DNA of 64,000 nt, from NCBI GenBank assembly GCA_945906105.1, contig CAMDQO010000005.1, positions 1-64,000 on the forward strand, given 5' to 3'. Positions 22,940-32,320 of the stretch are shown here, piece by piece. The notes under the pieces are model-generated. The model saw only the letters and a list, made by a program, of their open reading frames with translations. It had not been told where the DNA came from and ran no database searches. Source of the DNA: Novosphingobium sp. Chol11 (GTDB lineage: Bacteria > Pseudomonadota > Alphaproteobacteria > Sphingomonadales > Sphingomonadaceae). The stretch's first letter is position 1. Every line of letters starts with the position of its first letter. The translations under genes and the position numbers were made by a program.

Positions 22940-25666
22940 ATGGCTTCGCTCCCTCTTCCCGCGCTCCACGCCAGCCATGGTGGCTGCTGGCTGCGCGATG
23001 GTTCCGGCCAGACTCGCGGGCTGGCCAAGGGTGAGGCGATCATGGCGGCAGCGGATACCCCGCTGCTGATGCTCAATGCGCCGCTGGTCGCCAGCCACCT
23101 TGGTTATCCCGATCTTTCGGGGCTCGATCTGCTGGAACTGTTCGCCTTCATTCACCCGGCACGCTTCATGGTGCCAACGCCCAAGGGGCTGGCGCATGTG
23201 CTGGGACTGGACGAGCCTGCGGGCGACGCCGAAGTGCCAGCGCTGTTGCAGGCCGCTGCCGGTGCCTTGCTCGAACATTGTGAGGCCGCTGAATGGGCTG
23301 AACGCGAGGGCGCCTGGACCGCGCTGCAATCCCTCGCCCGGCTGCGCTGGCCTTGGGCGCCGCTGCTCGCCCCGCGCATTGCCAAGCCCGAGAAGGCCGA
23401 GCGCTGGCTGTTCGCCCGCTTGCCCGAATGGGACGAAGCGCCCGAACGCCCCCAGCCCGCGCAAGTGACTCTGGACGAGAGCGAAGTGCTGGAGCGCCTC
23501 GCCCTGCTCACCGGCAGCGAGGCTGAGGCACGTCCCGGCCAGCGCGCCTATTCGGCTGAGGCGGCGCACGTTTTCTCACCCCGCCAGCGCGAAAACCGCC
23601 CGCACGTGCTGCTGGCGCAGGCCGGAACCGGGATTGGCAAGACACTGGGCTATCTTGCCCCGGCCTCGCTCTGGGCGGAGAAATCGGGCGGTACGGTCTG
23701 GGTCTCGACCTATACCAAGGCGCTGCAACGCCAGCTGCGGCGCGAATCTGGCCGGGCCTGGACAATGCCGCGCGCCGATGGCTCGCAAGCGGTCGTGGTG
23801 CGCAAGGGGCGCGAGAATTACCTGTGCCTGCTCAACCTTGAAGACGCGCTGCAAGGCGGCTTCACCGGCCGCGCGGCGATACTGGCGCAATTGGTCGCAC
23901 GCTGGGCCTCTTACAGTCAGGACGGCGACATGATCGGCGGCGATCTGCCGGGCTGGCTGGGCACGCTGTTTCGCCAGCGCGGGGTGGCAGCACTGACTGA
24001 CCGGCGCGGCGAATGCGTCTATGCCGGTTGCCCGCATTACCGCAAATGCTTCATCGAACGCTCGGCGCGGGCCTCGGCACAGGCCGATCTGGTGATCGCC
24101 AACCACGCGCTGGTCATGGTCAACGCCGCGCGAGGTCGCGATCAGGCCCAGCGCCCCACCCGCATCGTTTTTGACGAAGGCCACCACGTGTTCGAGGCGG
24201 CGGATTCTACCTTCGCCGCCGCGCTCACCGGGGCCGAGGCCATTGAACTCCGCCGCTGGATTGTCGGCCCGGAACGCGGCTCAAAAGGGCGGCGGCGCGG
24301 GCTTTCGGCGCGGCTTGCCGATGTGGCGAGCTATGATGAGGCGGGCGGCAAGGCAATTGCCGCCGCGCGCTATGCCGCCGAAGCGCTGCCGGGTGACGGC
24401 TGGCTGCAGCGGTTGCAGGATGGCACGCCATCAGGTCCGCTCGAAGAACTGCTCGGGGCCGTCCGCGCGCTCACTTACGCGCGCGATGAAAGCGGCGGGC
24501 AGGAAGCGGGCTATGGGCTGGAAACCGAAGCGGCGCAGCTTGAAGGCCCGTTCATCGAACTGGCGGGGGCGGCGCAATCGGCGTTGGCCGAGCTGCGTTC
24601 ACCGCTAATGCGCCTTGGCTTGCGGCTGGAGGCGATCATGGCCGAACCGCCTGACTGGCTCGATGGTCCGGGCCGTGCGCGGATTGAAGGTGCGCGGCAA
24701 TCGCTGGCCTGGCGGATTGACATTCTGACGGCGTGGGAAGCCCTGCTCGATCGGCTGGGCGGCCCGGCTGATCCCGATTTCGTCGATTGGCTTGAGGTTG
24801 AGCGTTCGGATGCGCGCGAATTCGATGTCGGTCTGCACCGCCATTTCCTCGATCCGATGAAGCCCTTCGCCCGCACCGTGCTCGAACCAGCGCATGGCGT
24901 GATGCTGACCAGCGCGACACTGATGGACCGCACTGGCCGCGATGAGGAAGACTGGGACGCGGCGGTAGTGCGCAGCGGGGCCAACCATCTCGATGGTCGC
25001 CCGCGCCTGTCCCAGTCCGAAAGCCCGTTCGATTACGCAAGGCAAGCCGAAGTGCTGATCGTCACCGATGTGCCCAAGGGCGATATCCCGGCGCTTGCGG
25101 CGGCCTATGGCCGGTTGATCGAGGCATCAGGGGGCGGCGCGCTGGGGCTGTTCACCGCGATCAAGCGGCTGCGTGCGGTGCATGGCCGCATCGTTGATCG
25201 GCTCGCGCGCGGCGGGCTGCCGCTTTATGCCCAGCATGTCGATCCCATCGATACCGGCACGCTGGTCGATATCTTCCGCGATGATCCGCGCGCCTCGCTG
25301 CTCGGCACCGATGCCCTGCGTGATGGGGTTGATGTTCCCGGCCATTCGCTGCGACTGGTGGTGATGGAGCAAGTGCCCTGGCCCAAGCCATCTATCCTCC
25401 ACCGCGCACGCCGGGCGGCAAATGGCGGCGCGGCGCATGATGACCGGATCATCCGCGCGCGGCTGGCACAGGCCTTCGGGCGTCTGATCCGCAGCCGCGA
25501 CGATCACGGCGCTTTCGTCGTGCTCTCTTCCGCCTTTCCCAGCCGCTTGCTTTCGGCCTTTCCCCCCGGCACTGCTGTCACGCGGCTGACACTGGAAGAG
25601 GCTTTACAACGCGTTGCCTCGCGTGTTTCAGCGGTGCCTGTTCCCAGCGAAGTTTCCAGCAAATGA
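22940..25666 (+). CDS. DinG/Rad3-type ATP-dependent DNA helicase (908 aa)
   Basis: Superfamily 2 iron-sulphur helicase. Walker A AQAGTGIGKTLGYL near 230, four-cysteine cluster around YLCLLNLED ... RRGECVYAGCPHYRKCF, the DEGH box FDEGHHVFEAADS, and motifs V/VI LLGTDALRDGVDVPG and RLAQAFGRLIRSRDD. A ~180-residue N-terminal region (LDLLELFAFIHPARFMVPTP) precedes the motor and appears to be a lineage extension. ATG 22940 is used; ATG 23042 is an alternative, but sequence between them looks homologous to the family N-terminus. Likely repairs or unwinds structured DNA. Confidence 0.9.
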   Translation: MASLPLPALHASHGGCWLRDGSGQTRGLAKGEAIMAAADTPLLMLNAPLVASHLGYPDLSGLDLLELFAFIHPARFMVPTPKGLAHVLGLDEPAGDAEVPALLQAAAGALLEHCEAAEWAEREGAWTALQSLARLRWPWAPLLAPRIAKPEKAERWLFARLPEWDEAPERPQPAQVTLDESEVLERLALLTGSEAEARPGQRAYSAEAAHVFSPRQRENRPHVLLAQAGTGIGKTLGYLAPASLWAEKSGGTVWVSTYTKALQRQLRRESGRAWTMPRADGSQAVVVRKGRENYLCLLNLEDALQGGFTGRAAILAQLVARWASYSQDGDMIGGDLPGWLGTLFRQRGVAALTDRRGECVYAGCPHYRKCFIERSARASAQADLVIANHALVMVNAARGRDQAQRPTRIVFDEGHHVFEAADSTFAAALTGAEAIELRRWIVGPERGSKGRRRGLSARLADVASYDEAGGKAIAAARYAAEALPGDGWLQRLQDGTPSGPLEELLGAVRALTYARDESGGQEAGYGLETEAAQLEGPFIELAGAAQSALAELRSPLMRLGLRLEAIMAEPPDWLDGPGRARIEGARQSLAWRIDILTAWEALLDRLGGPADPDFVDWLEVERSDAREFDVGLHRHFLDPMKPFARTVLEPAHGVMLTSATLMDRTGRDEEDWDAAVVRSGANHLDGRPRLSQSESPFDYARQAEVLIVTDVPKGDIPALAAAYGRLIEASGGGALGLFTAIKRLRAVHGRIVDRLARGGLPLYAQHVDPIDTGTLVDIFRDDPRASLLGTDALRDGVDVPGHSLRLVVMEQVPWPKPSILHRARRAANGGAAHDDRIIRARLAQAFGRLIRSRDDHGAFVVLSSAFPSRLLSAFPPGTAVTRLTLEEALQRVASRVSAVPVPSEVSSK

Positions 25667-26208
25667 AAACCCTCGGCCTGTTCCGCCACGCAAAGTCTGA
25701 CTGGCACGATGCCAAGGCGCGAGATTTTGATCGCGGACTGAACGCGCGTGGGCGCAAGGGCGCGGCATTAATGGGCCAGCATATCGCGCAGCACGGCATC
25801 CACTGGCAGCGCATCCTCGCCTCACCGGCGGTGCGGGTGACAGAAACCATAGAGCTTGCCGCCAAGGCCACCGGAGCCGCCGTGCCGGTACAATGGGACC
25901 GGCGCATTTACCTCGCCAGTTCGGTCAATCTTGCCGAAGTGCTGCACGAGGTGCCGGATAGCATCGCCAGCGTGATGATGGTCGGCCACAATCCGGGGCT
26001 GGAAGACCTGATCTTCGATCTCGTGCCCGACGATGGCACCTGCCCGCTGCGGGCCAAGGTCGAGGAGAAATTCCCGACGGCGGCCTATGCCGTGCTCGAA
26101 TGCGATATCGCTAGCTGGGCCGATCTGCGCGACGGCTGCGCAAGGCTGGTGCATCTGGTGCGGCCAAGGGATCTTGACGAAACGCTGGGGCCGGAGCTGT
26201 TGGATTAG
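25663..26208 (+). CDS. SixA-like histidine phosphatase (181 aa)
   Basis: Begins KTLGLFRHAKSDW, the RH(G/A) phosphohistidine loop, and later has ILASPAVRVTETIE (catalytic Arg) and VMMVGHNPGLEDL (second His). Size and motifs fit the SixA branch of the histidine phosphatase superfamily. The start overlaps the helicase stop as ATGA, indicating co-translation. The 3' end overlaps the convergent gene by 4 bases. Confidence 0.88.
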   Translation: MKTLGLFRHAKSDWHDAKARDFDRGLNARGRKGAALMGQHIAQHGIHWQRILASPAVRVTETIELAAKATGAAVPVQWDRRIYLASSVNLAEVLHEVPDSIASVMMVGHNPGLEDLIFDLVPDDGTCPLRAKVEEKFPTAAYAVLECDIASWADLRDGCARLVHLVRPRDLDETLGPELLD

Positions 26209-26615
26209 AGCCTGGTGCGCATTTCGCCAATATTGCCAGCATCCTGGTCAGAAAAGCGATAAACAGAGATAGCTACCGCCAGTGTCAGCACCATGATCGT
26301 CGCGGGCAACCAGGCATCGGTCCTAAGATTTGTGTTCATACCGATGAACAGTGCTGCACCAGTCCCGGACGCCAGAACCATCCCGGTCACAAACTTGGCT
26401 GGTCGCGGGCCAGTCAGCCCACTCGACTTATGGCTCTGCGAAACGCCGGAGTGAACCAGCAGCATGGTCGATACGAGAAAAAACAGGCTCTGCCTCACTT
26501 CTGGCATTCCCGGTGATGCAGGTATCCTGACAAATTGGAGAAACAGCGTCAGCATGATCGCTCCCAGAAGCATCAGACTAAGGCCATAAAGAATCTTGGC
26601 CAGTTTCTCACGCAC
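26205..26615 (-). CDS. Small four-span membrane protein (136 aa)
   Basis: Hydrophobic segments at ~5-29 (ILYGLSLMLLGAIMLTLFLQ), 40-57, 75-97 and 100-120. No conserved catalytic motif is recognised. It is immediately downstream of merR (one base between) and probably the last gene of the rpmF-plsX-fabH-ihfA-merR cluster. Confidence 0.6.
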   Translation of the reverse strand: MREKLAKILYGLSLMLLGAIMLTLFLQFVRIPASPGMPEVRQSLFFLVSTMLLVHSGVSQSHKSSGLTGPRPAKFVTGMVLASGTGAALFIGMNTNLRTDAWLPATIMVLTLAVAISVYRFSDQDAGNIGEMRTRL

Positions 26616-26616
26616 C

Positions 26617-27006
26617 TTAAACGTCCAACGCTGCTGCGAGCCTCATACGAATGGCAGCCAGCCCAGCCGTCAAGGCCTGATCCGCTGGTGCAGCCGGTTG
26701 CGTTGCAAAAGTGGACATTACCGCAACTGGAGCGCTATCGCCCTTGCCCTGCAGCACGCCCTTCGCGCCTTTCAGCGTATAGCCTTCTTTATGCACCAGC
26801 CGGTCAATCGTTTCGACCAGTGCCACATCTTCGGAGCGATAATACCGCCGCCCGCCGCTGCGTTTGAGCGGTTTGAGCATGGGGAACTGTTCTTCCCAAT
26901 AGCGCAGCACATGCTGGCGGATGCCGAGTGACTTGGCGACCTCACCAATAGTGCGCAGAGCTCCCGGAGCCTTCTGGTCTGAAAACAGGGGGCCAGCGTC
27001 ATCCAT
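26617..27006 (-). CDS. MerR-family transcriptional regulator (129 aa)
   Basis: N-terminal winged helix-turn-helix LRTIGEVAKSLGIRQHVLRY-WEEQFPML with the arginine-rich wing RSGGRRYYRSEDV and a helix to ~85. No metal-binding cysteines. This MerR type regularly follows ihfA in alphaproteobacteria. Its ATG overlaps the ihfA stop by one base (TAATG). Confidence 0.9.
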   Translation of the reverse strand: MDDAGPLFSDQKAPGALRTIGEVAKSLGIRQHVLRYWEEQFPMLKPLKRSGGRRYYRSEDVALVETIDRLVHKEGYTLKGAKGVLQGKGDSAPVAVMSTFATQPAAPADQALTAGLAAIRMRLAAALDV

Positions 27007-27299
27007 TACTTGGCGACGCGATCCTTGAGCAGCTGGCTGGCGCGGAAGGTCATCACCCGGCGCGGGGTGATCGGCACTTCGATGCCGGTCTTGGGATTGC
27101 GGCCAACGCGCTGCGCTTTGTCACGCAACAGGAAGGTGCCGAAGCCTGATACCTTCACATTTTCTCCGCCTGCAAGGGCATCGCTCATGTGATTGAGGAT
27201 CGATTCGACCAGATCGAGCGATTCGGCGCGAGACAAACCAACCTTGCGGTTGATGGCATCGGCCAGATCAGCGCGTGTTAATGTGCTTATGGAGCGCAT
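27006..27299 (-). CDS. ihfA: Integration host factor subunit alpha (97 aa)
   Basis: HU/IHF fold: [20 protein letters not shown] at the N-terminus and the DNA-bending arm [32 protein letters not shown]. The RNPKTG-x-x-x-P intercalation motif is intact. Start ATG 27299 follows GGGGAGGGG; a frame extending to 27350 is not family-like. Forms the IHF heterodimer with IhfB (not in the window). Confidence 0.95.
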   Translation of the reverse strand: MRSISTLTRADLADAINRKVGLSRAESLDLVESILNHMSDALAGGENVKVSGFGTFLLRDKAQRVGRNPKTGIEVPITPRRVMTFRASQLLKDRVAK

Positions 27300-27368
27300 G
27301 ATGCCCCTCCCCCAGTTTGCGATCCCGTGGCGAGTCGGAAGCATATGCAATTTATGGAGAAACGCAAT

Positions 27369-27384
27369 CTAATCGCTTGATTAG
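27369..27384. promoter_or_regulatory. Dyad upstream of ihfA
   Basis: CTAATC GCTT GATTAG is a perfect 6-bp dyad with a 4-base centre, in the 115 bases between fabH and ihfA, 70 bases before the ihfA start. It may be an operator or a weak stem. The binder is unknown. Confidence 0.35.
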
Positions 27385-27414
27385 GAGACAAATAGCCGCA
27401 TTTTTTTACGCGGC

Positions 27415-28386
27415 CTACATGCGCAGCAGGCTGGCACCCCAGGTAAAGCCGCCGCCCATGGCCTCCAGCATGACCAGTTGGCCCGGCTTGATCCGCCCAT
27501 CGCGCACTGCCGCATCAAGCGCCAGCGGCACCGATGCAGCCGAAGTATTGGCATGACGATCAACGGTGACGATCACCTTTTCCATCGGCAGGCCCAGCTT
27601 TCTAGCGGTGGCATCAAGGATCCGGGCATTGGCCTGATGGGGGACTACCCAGTCCAGCTCACTGGCAGAAACCCCTGATAGTTCAAGCACTTCGCGCAAG
27701 ACATCGGACAGGTTCGTCACCGCGTGCTTGAACACTTCCTTGCCGCGCATCCGCAGCTTGCCAACCGTGCCGGTGGTCGATGGACCGCCATCAACGAAAA
27801 GCATTTCGTTATGCGCGCCATCGGCATGAAGCCTTGTCGCCAGAATACCGCGCGCTGCCGGATCATCACTTTCCTGGGCTTCGAGAACGATTGCTCCGGC
27901 GCCATCGCCAAACAGCACGCAGGTGCCACGATCTTCCCAATCGAGGATTCGGCTCATGGTTTCAGCGCCAATCACCAGTGCGCGCTGGGCCATGCCCGAA
28001 CGTAGCATCGAATCGGCAACGCCCAGTGCATAGAGAAAGCCCGAGCAGACCGCCGCCACATCAAAGGCAATGCCGCCATTGCAGCCAAGGTTCGCCTGAA
28101 CCGTGGTTGCCGTGGCGGGAAAAGTCTGATCAGGCGTGGTGGTTCCCAGCACGATCAGATCAATCGAGCTTGCCTCGATACCCGCAGCCGCGATGGCTTC
28201 GCGCGCGGCAGCCGTGGCAAGTGTTGAAGTCGTCTCATCCGGCCCGGCGATATAACGGCTGAGGATACCGGTTCGCGCGACGATCCATTCGTCGCTGGTG
28301 TCGACCATTTTTGCCAGTTCGGCATTATCCAGCCGCCGCTTGGGCAGTGCTGACCCGGTTCCGGTGATGACCGAACGCCGTATCAT
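27415..28386 (-). CDS. fabH: Beta-ketoacyl-ACP synthase III (323 aa)
   Basis: Condenses acetyl-CoA (or another acyl-CoA) with malonyl-ACP to start fatty-acid synthesis. The catalytic triad is visible: Cys in [14 protein letters not shown] (~112), His in [10 protein letters not shown] (~250) and Asn in [12 protein letters not shown] (~280). The start overlaps the plsX stop by 4 bases, coupling phospholipid and fatty-acid initiation genes in the usual order. Confidence 0.96.
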   Translation of the reverse strand: MIRRSVITGTGSALPKRRLDNAELAKMVDTSDEWIVARTGILSRYIAGPDETTSTLATAAAREAIAAAGIEASSIDLIVLGTTTPDQTFPATATTVQANLGCNGGIAFDVAAVCSGFLYALGVADSMLRSGMAQRALVIGAETMSRILDWEDRGTCVLFGDGAGAIVLEAQESDDPAARGILATRLHADGAHNEMLFVDGGPSTTGTVGKLRMRGKEVFKHAVTNLSDVLREVLELSGVSASELDWVVPHQANARILDATARKLGLPMEKVIVTVDRHANTSAASVPLALDAAVRDGRIKPGQLVMLEAMGGGFTWGASLLRM

Positions 28387-29450
28387 TCGCTTTTCCCCTT
28401 GGCGGTTGAGCGAGGTGCCCTCAGACTGTCAGCACCGACACGCGCCAGATCGGCGGCGATGCGGTCGGTCAGATTGTTTTCCAGCAGCCGCGCAGTAACC
28501 GCCACGGCATTGGCAACGCCCAGCGCGGTGGCACTTCCGTGGCTTTTCACCACCACACCATTGAGGCCAAGGAAGACAGCGCCATTGTGGTTGTTGGGAT
28601 CAAGATGATGCTTGAGCAGCTCGGTCGCCGGACGCGAGATCAGGAAGCCGAATTTTGAGCGCAACGAACTGGCGAAGCTGCGCCGCAGCAGATCGGCAAC
28701 AAACCGCGCGGTGCCTTCAACCGCTTTCAGCGCGATATTGCCCGAAAAACCATCGGTCACGACCACATCAACATCACCGCGGCAGATCTTGTCAGCCTCG
28801 GTAAAGCCATCGAACAGCAGGGCCAGTTCACCCGAGGCGGCTTTCAACTGGTTGGCCGCATCGCGCAGCGTCTCGGTGCCCTTGTTATCTTCGGTGCCAA
28901 TGTTGAGCAGCCGCACGCGCGGTGCTTCCAGCCCGGTAACGATGCGCGAATAGGCGGCACCCATGATGGCGAACTGGACGAGGTTGCGGGTGTCACATTC
29001 GGTGTTGGCACCCAGATCGAGCATGACCAGATCATTTGCACCCAGAGTCGGCAGCAGTCCGGCAAGTGCGGGGCGATCAATCCCCGGCATGGTGCGCAGC
29101 GCCACTTTGGAAATCGCCATCAGTGCGCCGGTATTGCCCGCGCTGACCGCAGCACCAGCATCGCCCACCTTCACCGCGTGGACCGCCATGCCCATTGATG
29201 TGTTCTTGGCACGGCGCAGCGCCTGGCTCGGCTTGTCCTCGCCGCTGATCACTTCGGTGGAATGCAGAATTTCTGAGGCACCGCGCAGATTGGGGTGATT
29301 CTCGAGCGCAGCCTTGATCTGCGTCTCATCGCCAACCAGCAGGAATTTGAAGCGATCATGATCACGCCGGGCAAGGGCTGCACCCTCAACCATGACGCGC
29401 ACGCCGACATCGCCGCCCATCGCATCAACGGCGATACGCGGCAGGCTCAT
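28383..29450 (-). CDS. plsX: Phosphate acyltransferase PlsX (355 aa)
   Basis: Converts acyl-ACP to acyl-phosphate for glycerolipid synthesis. IAVDAMGGD at the N-terminus, [34 protein letters not shown] and [13 protein letters not shown] are PlsX hallmarks. ATG 29450 is chosen over TTG 29459. Follows rpmF by 24 bases. Confidence 0.96.
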   Translation of the reverse strand: MSLPRIAVDAMGGDVGVRVMVEGAALARRDHDRFKFLLVGDETQIKAALENHPNLRGASEILHSTEVISGEDKPSQALRRAKNTSMGMAVHAVKVGDAGAAVSAGNTGALMAISKVALRTMPGIDRPALAGLLPTLGANDLVMLDLGANTECDTRNLVQFAIMGAAYSRIVTGLEAPRVRLLNIGTEDNKGTETLRDAANQLKAASGELALLFDGFTEADKICRGDVDVVVTDGFSGNIALKAVEGTARFVADLLRRSFASSLRSKFGFLISRPATELLKHHLDPNNHNGAVFLGLNGVVVKSHGSATALGVANAVAVTARLLENNLTDRIAADLARVGADSLRAPRSTAKGKSE

Positions 29451-29474
29451 GTTTCCCAAGCCCCCTTAAACGGC

Positions 29475-29654
29475 TTAGAGGCCGACGGCGACGATCTCGC
29501 GCCCGTTATAGTGACCGCAAGAGGGGCACATATGGTGCGGCCGCTTGAGTTCACCACAGTTGGAGCATTCATGGAATGCATCGGGCGACAGAGCATCATG
29601 GCTGCGGCGCATGCCCCGACGTGAGGGCGAAGTTTTTCTTTTGGGGACAGCCAT
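29475..29654 (-). CDS. rpmF: 50S ribosomal protein L32 (59 aa)
   Basis: Begins [20 protein letters not shown] and carries the zinc ribbon [18 protein letters not shown] (four cysteines, the C+ form), ending [11 protein letters not shown] 29654 gives the universal N-terminus; a longer frame does not. First gene of the plsX operon. Confidence 0.97.
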   Translation of the reverse strand: MAVPKRKTSPSRRGMRRSHDALSPDAFHECSNCGELKRPHHMCPSCGHYNGREIVAVGL

Positions 29655-29738
29655 TGCGGCACCTGTTCCTGAAAATTCTAAATTGCAATCGATGAGCCGA
29701 CCAAGGACCACAAGGGGTCCGGCAGCAGCGAAGGCGCG

Positions 29739-29766
29739 CCTATAACGGATTTAACGTGCGTTGCAA
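29739..29766 (-). promoter_or_regulatory. Probable promoter of the rpmF-plsX-fabH operon
   Basis: On the minus strand TTGCAA (29766-29761) and TATAGG (29744-29739) are spaced 16 bases, giving a leader of about 80 bases before rpmF. Inferred from consensus only. Confidence 0.4.
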
Positions 29767-29817
29767 GCATTGCGGGGTTAGCAATCGCGCCGGGTATTAA
29801 CAAAGGGGAAGAATGCC

Positions 29818-30213
29818 ATGATTTTACTGCTTCCGACAACGCTCTGCCTGACGGCCGCAGCACTGGTTGTCAATTTCTGGTTGGGCATGCGGATCGGCAA
29901 GCTGCGGCACGCCCACGGCGTATCAGTCGGCGATGGCGGCAATGAGCTGATTGTGCGCCGGATGCGCGCTCAGCTCAACTTTGCGGAGCAAGTGCCACTG
30001 ACGCTGCTGCTGATCGGTCTGGTCGAACTGGCCGGAAAAGGCGGCGTCTGGCTGGCTCCTGCCGGGGCGGTGTTCATGCTCGGCCGTGTGGCTCATGCCA
30101 TCGGCATGGACGGTGCGTTCAAGGCCGGTCGCGGGATCGGCATGCTCACCGGAATGCTGCTCCAGCTGGCACTGGTCGTGGTCGCCGTGATGATCGCACT
30201 GGGCAAGATGTAA
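29818..30213 (+). CDS. MAPEG-family membrane protein (131 aa)
   Basis: Four predicted membrane helices and the family stretch NELIVRRMRAQLNFAEQVPL (E-xx-VRRxRAQxNxxE), matching microsomal glutathione transferase-like MAPEG proteins. A glutathione-linked role is known for the eukaryotic family but untested in this bacterial branch. Divergent from rpmF. Confidence 0.9.
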   Translation: MILLLPTTLCLTAAALVVNFWLGMRIGKLRHAHGVSVGDGGNELIVRRMRAQLNFAEQVPLTLLLIGLVELAGKGGVWLAPAGAVFMLGRVAHAIGMDGAFKAGRGIGMLTGMLLQLALVVVAVMIALGKM

Positions 30214-30220
30214 TCTGACT

Positions 30221-30260
30221 GATTCTCCCCGTTTACGCTTCAGTGCGGACGGGGAGAATC
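30221..30260. terminator. Bidirectional hairpin terminator
   Basis: GATTCTCCCCGT (30221-30232) pairs exactly with ACGGGGAGAATC (30249-30260) around a 16-base loop, between the convergent MAPEG and metallo-hydrolase genes. Confidence 0.8.
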
Positions 30261-30265
30261 AACCT

Positions 30266-30928
30266 TTACCGATAACGCTGATCGGCCACAAAGGCGTTGG
30301 TCAGCCGCTCCTGCCCAAATGTGCTGGTGGGGCCGTGGCCGGGAATAAAAGTCACGTCATTGCCCAGCGGCCACAGTTTCAGCGTGATCGAATCGATCAG
30401 ATCCTGATGATTGCCGCGCGGAAAATCGGTGCGGCCAATTGATCCCTGAAAGATAACATCTCCCACCACCGCCAGCCGTGATTCGGGGTGGAAGAACACG
30501 ACATGGCCCGGCGTATGCCCGGGGCAATGGACCACCTGCATGGTGATCTCGCCAAACGAGACGGTATCGCCATCGACCAGCCAGCGATCCGGCTCGAAGC
30601 TTTCGCCCTCCAGGCCATAGCGCTTGGCCGGATCATCGAGTGATTCGATCCAGAAGCGGTCATCCTCATGCGGCCCTTCAATCGGCACACCCAGATCACG
30701 CGCCAGCACTCCCGCCATGCCGCAGTGATCCATGTGGCCGTGCGTGACGAGCAGCTTTTCGACCGTTATCCCCGCGCGCTCTATCGCCAGTTTAAGCTTG
30801 TCGAGATCGCCGCCAGGATCGACCAGCACCCCGCGCATGGTCTTGGTACACCACAGCAGCGAGCAGTTCTGCTCGAACGGGGTGACAGGAACGATGGCGG
30901 CGCGCAGCGGCATTTGGGCTTCGGTCAT
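30266..30928 (-). CDS. Metallo-beta-lactamase-fold hydrolase, GloB-like (220 aa)
   Basis: Zinc motif THGHMDHCGMAG (HxHxDH) near 63, CPGHTPGHVVF near 135 with the third His, and a terminal FIPGHGPTS. Resembles glyoxalase II/persulfide-dioxygenase-like hydrolases (YcbL group). Substrate likely a thioester, not determined. Confidence 0.85.
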   Translation of the reverse strand: MTEAQMPLRAAIVPVTPFEQNCSLLWCTKTMRGVLVDPGGDLDKLKLAIERAGITVEKLLVTHGHMDHCGMAGVLARDLGVPIEGPHEDDRFWIESLDDPAKRYGLEGESFEPDRWLVDGDTVSFGEITMQVVHCPGHTPGHVVFFHPESRLAVVGDVIFQGSIGRTDFPRGNHQDLIDSITLKLWPLGNDVTFIPGHGPTSTFGQERLTNAFVADQRYR

Positions 30929-30967
30929 GCTGGGGGAAATGGCGCGTGATGGCTTCTAATGCAATGG

Positions 30968-31630
30968 TTAGAGCCGCCCGCCCTTCCACACCACACGGCC
31001 AATCACCTGCACATCCTCTGGCGGCAGCTCGATCGGGCGGTAGGCCGGGTTCTCGCTTTCCAGCACGATCATCCCCGGCACACCGGCCTGCAAGCGCTTG
31101 ACCAGCAGTGCATCACCGACGCGCACGACATGAATGCCATCGCGCAAGGGACGCGGGCTGCGATCAACGAGGATTTCATCGCCATCGCGCAACAGCGGCT
31201 CCATCGAATCGCCCGCCACCGCAATCGCGCTGAGCATATTGGCCTCAAACCCCTGCGCCCGCAGCCAGCGCGCAGAAAAGCGAAAGGTATCGACTGGCAT
31301 TTCATCAGAGGCAAAAGCCCCCGGTCCGGCCGAAGCATCAAGCGGCAGGCGCGGCACATCGACAAATTCACTCCGGCGTGGTGACCCGGTGCGTCCTGCA
31401 TCGCGAATCGGGGAAATATCCTCCGGCGCGCCAAGCTCACCTTCATCGACACCAAAGAAAGCAGCCAGCTTGCGCCGGTCCATCTCCTCCAGCTTGCGCG
31501 GGCTGCCCTTGCGGACAAACTGTTGTAAATAACTGGAATTCCTCCCGATCAAGGCAGACAGTCCAGACAGGCTGACACCGCGTTCCTCGGAAAGTTCCAG
31601 CAAACGGGCACGGGGATCATGGTTGGGCAT
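30968..31630 (-). CDS. S24-family (LexA-like) repressor/peptidase (220 aa)
   Basis: N-terminal DNA-binding helices (LLELSEERGVSLSGLSALIG with RNSSYLQQFVRKG), then an S24 domain: AIAVAGDSMEPLLRDGDEIL supplies the nucleophile Ser and ALLVKRLQ the general-base Lys. The cleavage-site region (~90-110) is not clearly AG or CG; ASAGPGAFAS is the best candidate. It is divergent from a small HTH gene, and the shared region has TCCTA/TAGGA half-sites. Confidence 0.85.
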   Translation of the reverse strand: MPNHDPRARLLELSEERGVSLSGLSALIGRNSSYLQQFVRKGSPRKLEEMDRRKLAAFFGVDEGELGAPEDISPIRDAGRTGSPRRSEFVDVPRLPLDASAGPGAFASDEMPVDTFRFSARWLRAQGFEANMLSAIAVAGDSMEPLLRDGDEILVDRSPRPLRDGIHVVRVGDALLVKRLQAGVPGMIVLESENPAYRPIELPPEDVQVIGRVVWKGGRL

Positions 31631-31638
31631 GAATCTGC

Positions 31639-31699
31639 ATTACCTGATGTATTTTTCCTAGACAAGTAGGATTTCGCACAGCAACAAAGGATTATTCCT
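31639..31699. promoter_or_regulatory. Promoter and candidate operators of the S24 repressor
   Basis: On the minus strand TTGTCT (31667-31662), 17 bases, TAATGC (31644-31639) forms a promoter whose start would coincide with the ATG (31630). The -35 box is inside the dyad TCCTA-GACAAG-TAGGA (31658-31673). A second dyad AGGA-TTAT-TCCT occupies 31688-31699 toward the divergent gene. Binding by the S24 protein would give autoregulation. Confidence 0.5.
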
Positions 31700-31722
31700 A
31701 CGACGATTCGAAGAAACAGGGG

Positions 31723-31917
31723 GTGCGGGTGCTGATCAGACGTATTGAGGTTTTTCTGCGTAAGACCGGTCTGCCATGGACCAAGTTCGGGCGTCTGGCG
31801 GTGAGTGACCCCCGCTTCGTCGCCGATCTGCGCAATGGCCGCAGCCCTCGCCCACAAACGGAACAACGGGTGGAACATTTCATGAACACATATCAGGAGA
31901 CAACCGGTGCATATTGA
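31723..31917 (+). CDS. Small helix-turn-helix protein (64 aa)
   Basis: Start GTG 31723. The sequence FLRKTGLPWTKFGRLAVSDP followed by RFVADLRNGRSPRPQTEQRV has the layout of a minimal Cro/C1-type HTH without extra domains. It is divergent from the S24 repressor and overlaps the next gene by 11 bases. Probable regulatory partner; targets unknown. Confidence 0.65.
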   Translation: MRVLIRRIEVFLRKTGLPWTKFGRLAVSDPRFVADLRNGRSPRPQTEQRVEHFMNTYQETTGAY

Positions 31918-32293
31918 ACCGACAGCCGCCCGCGCGATGCAGGACACGATCCGCCGAAATGGCCCACGTGGTAACGGTCCACGCGGAGTTTGGGCAAGGT
32001 TGCTTGAGGCTCTGCTGGCGCTGTCGGGCGGCCATGCCCAGTTGGTCCGCCATAGCGAGCGCCCCTGGGCCAGCGCCACTTTTTCAGGTAGCCGTCACGC
32101 GTTGATCCTCACCTTCGAAGGCGTTGCTGCGGTGGCAGCCGCCGAGAAGTTCATCGCTGATCTGCCCGATCATGAGTTTACCATCCCCGGACAGCTGGTG
32201 GCCGATGCCGCCGTGATCGCGGCCGAGCAGACCATGCTGCCCGAGCCGCATTTCACTATCGAGGTGGAGATACTGCTGCTGGATGATTGCTGA
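31907..32293 (+). CDS. Uncharacterised protein (128 aa)
   Basis: Start GTG 31907 with AGGAG 9-10 bases upstream. It contains an imperfect GPRGNGPRG duplication near residue 20 and then an alpha/beta region: HALILTFEGVAAVAAAEKFI, ... FTIEVEILLLDD. I recognise no domain. Organisation suggests it is co-expressed with the small HTH gene. Confidence 0.6.
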   Translation: MHIEPTAARAMQDTIRRNGPRGNGPRGVWARLLEALLALSGGHAQLVRHSERPWASATFSGSRHALILTFEGVAAVAAAEKFIADLPDHEFTIPGQLVADAAVIAAEQTMLPEPHFTIEVEILLLDDC

Positions 32294-32320
32294 ACGCTTA
32301 TCACCCTTGATCGGCGTCAA

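Noticed and set aside
22613..23569. 318-codon minus-strand frame
   Set aside because: Overlaps the helicase 5' half and the acyltransferase start; no motif.
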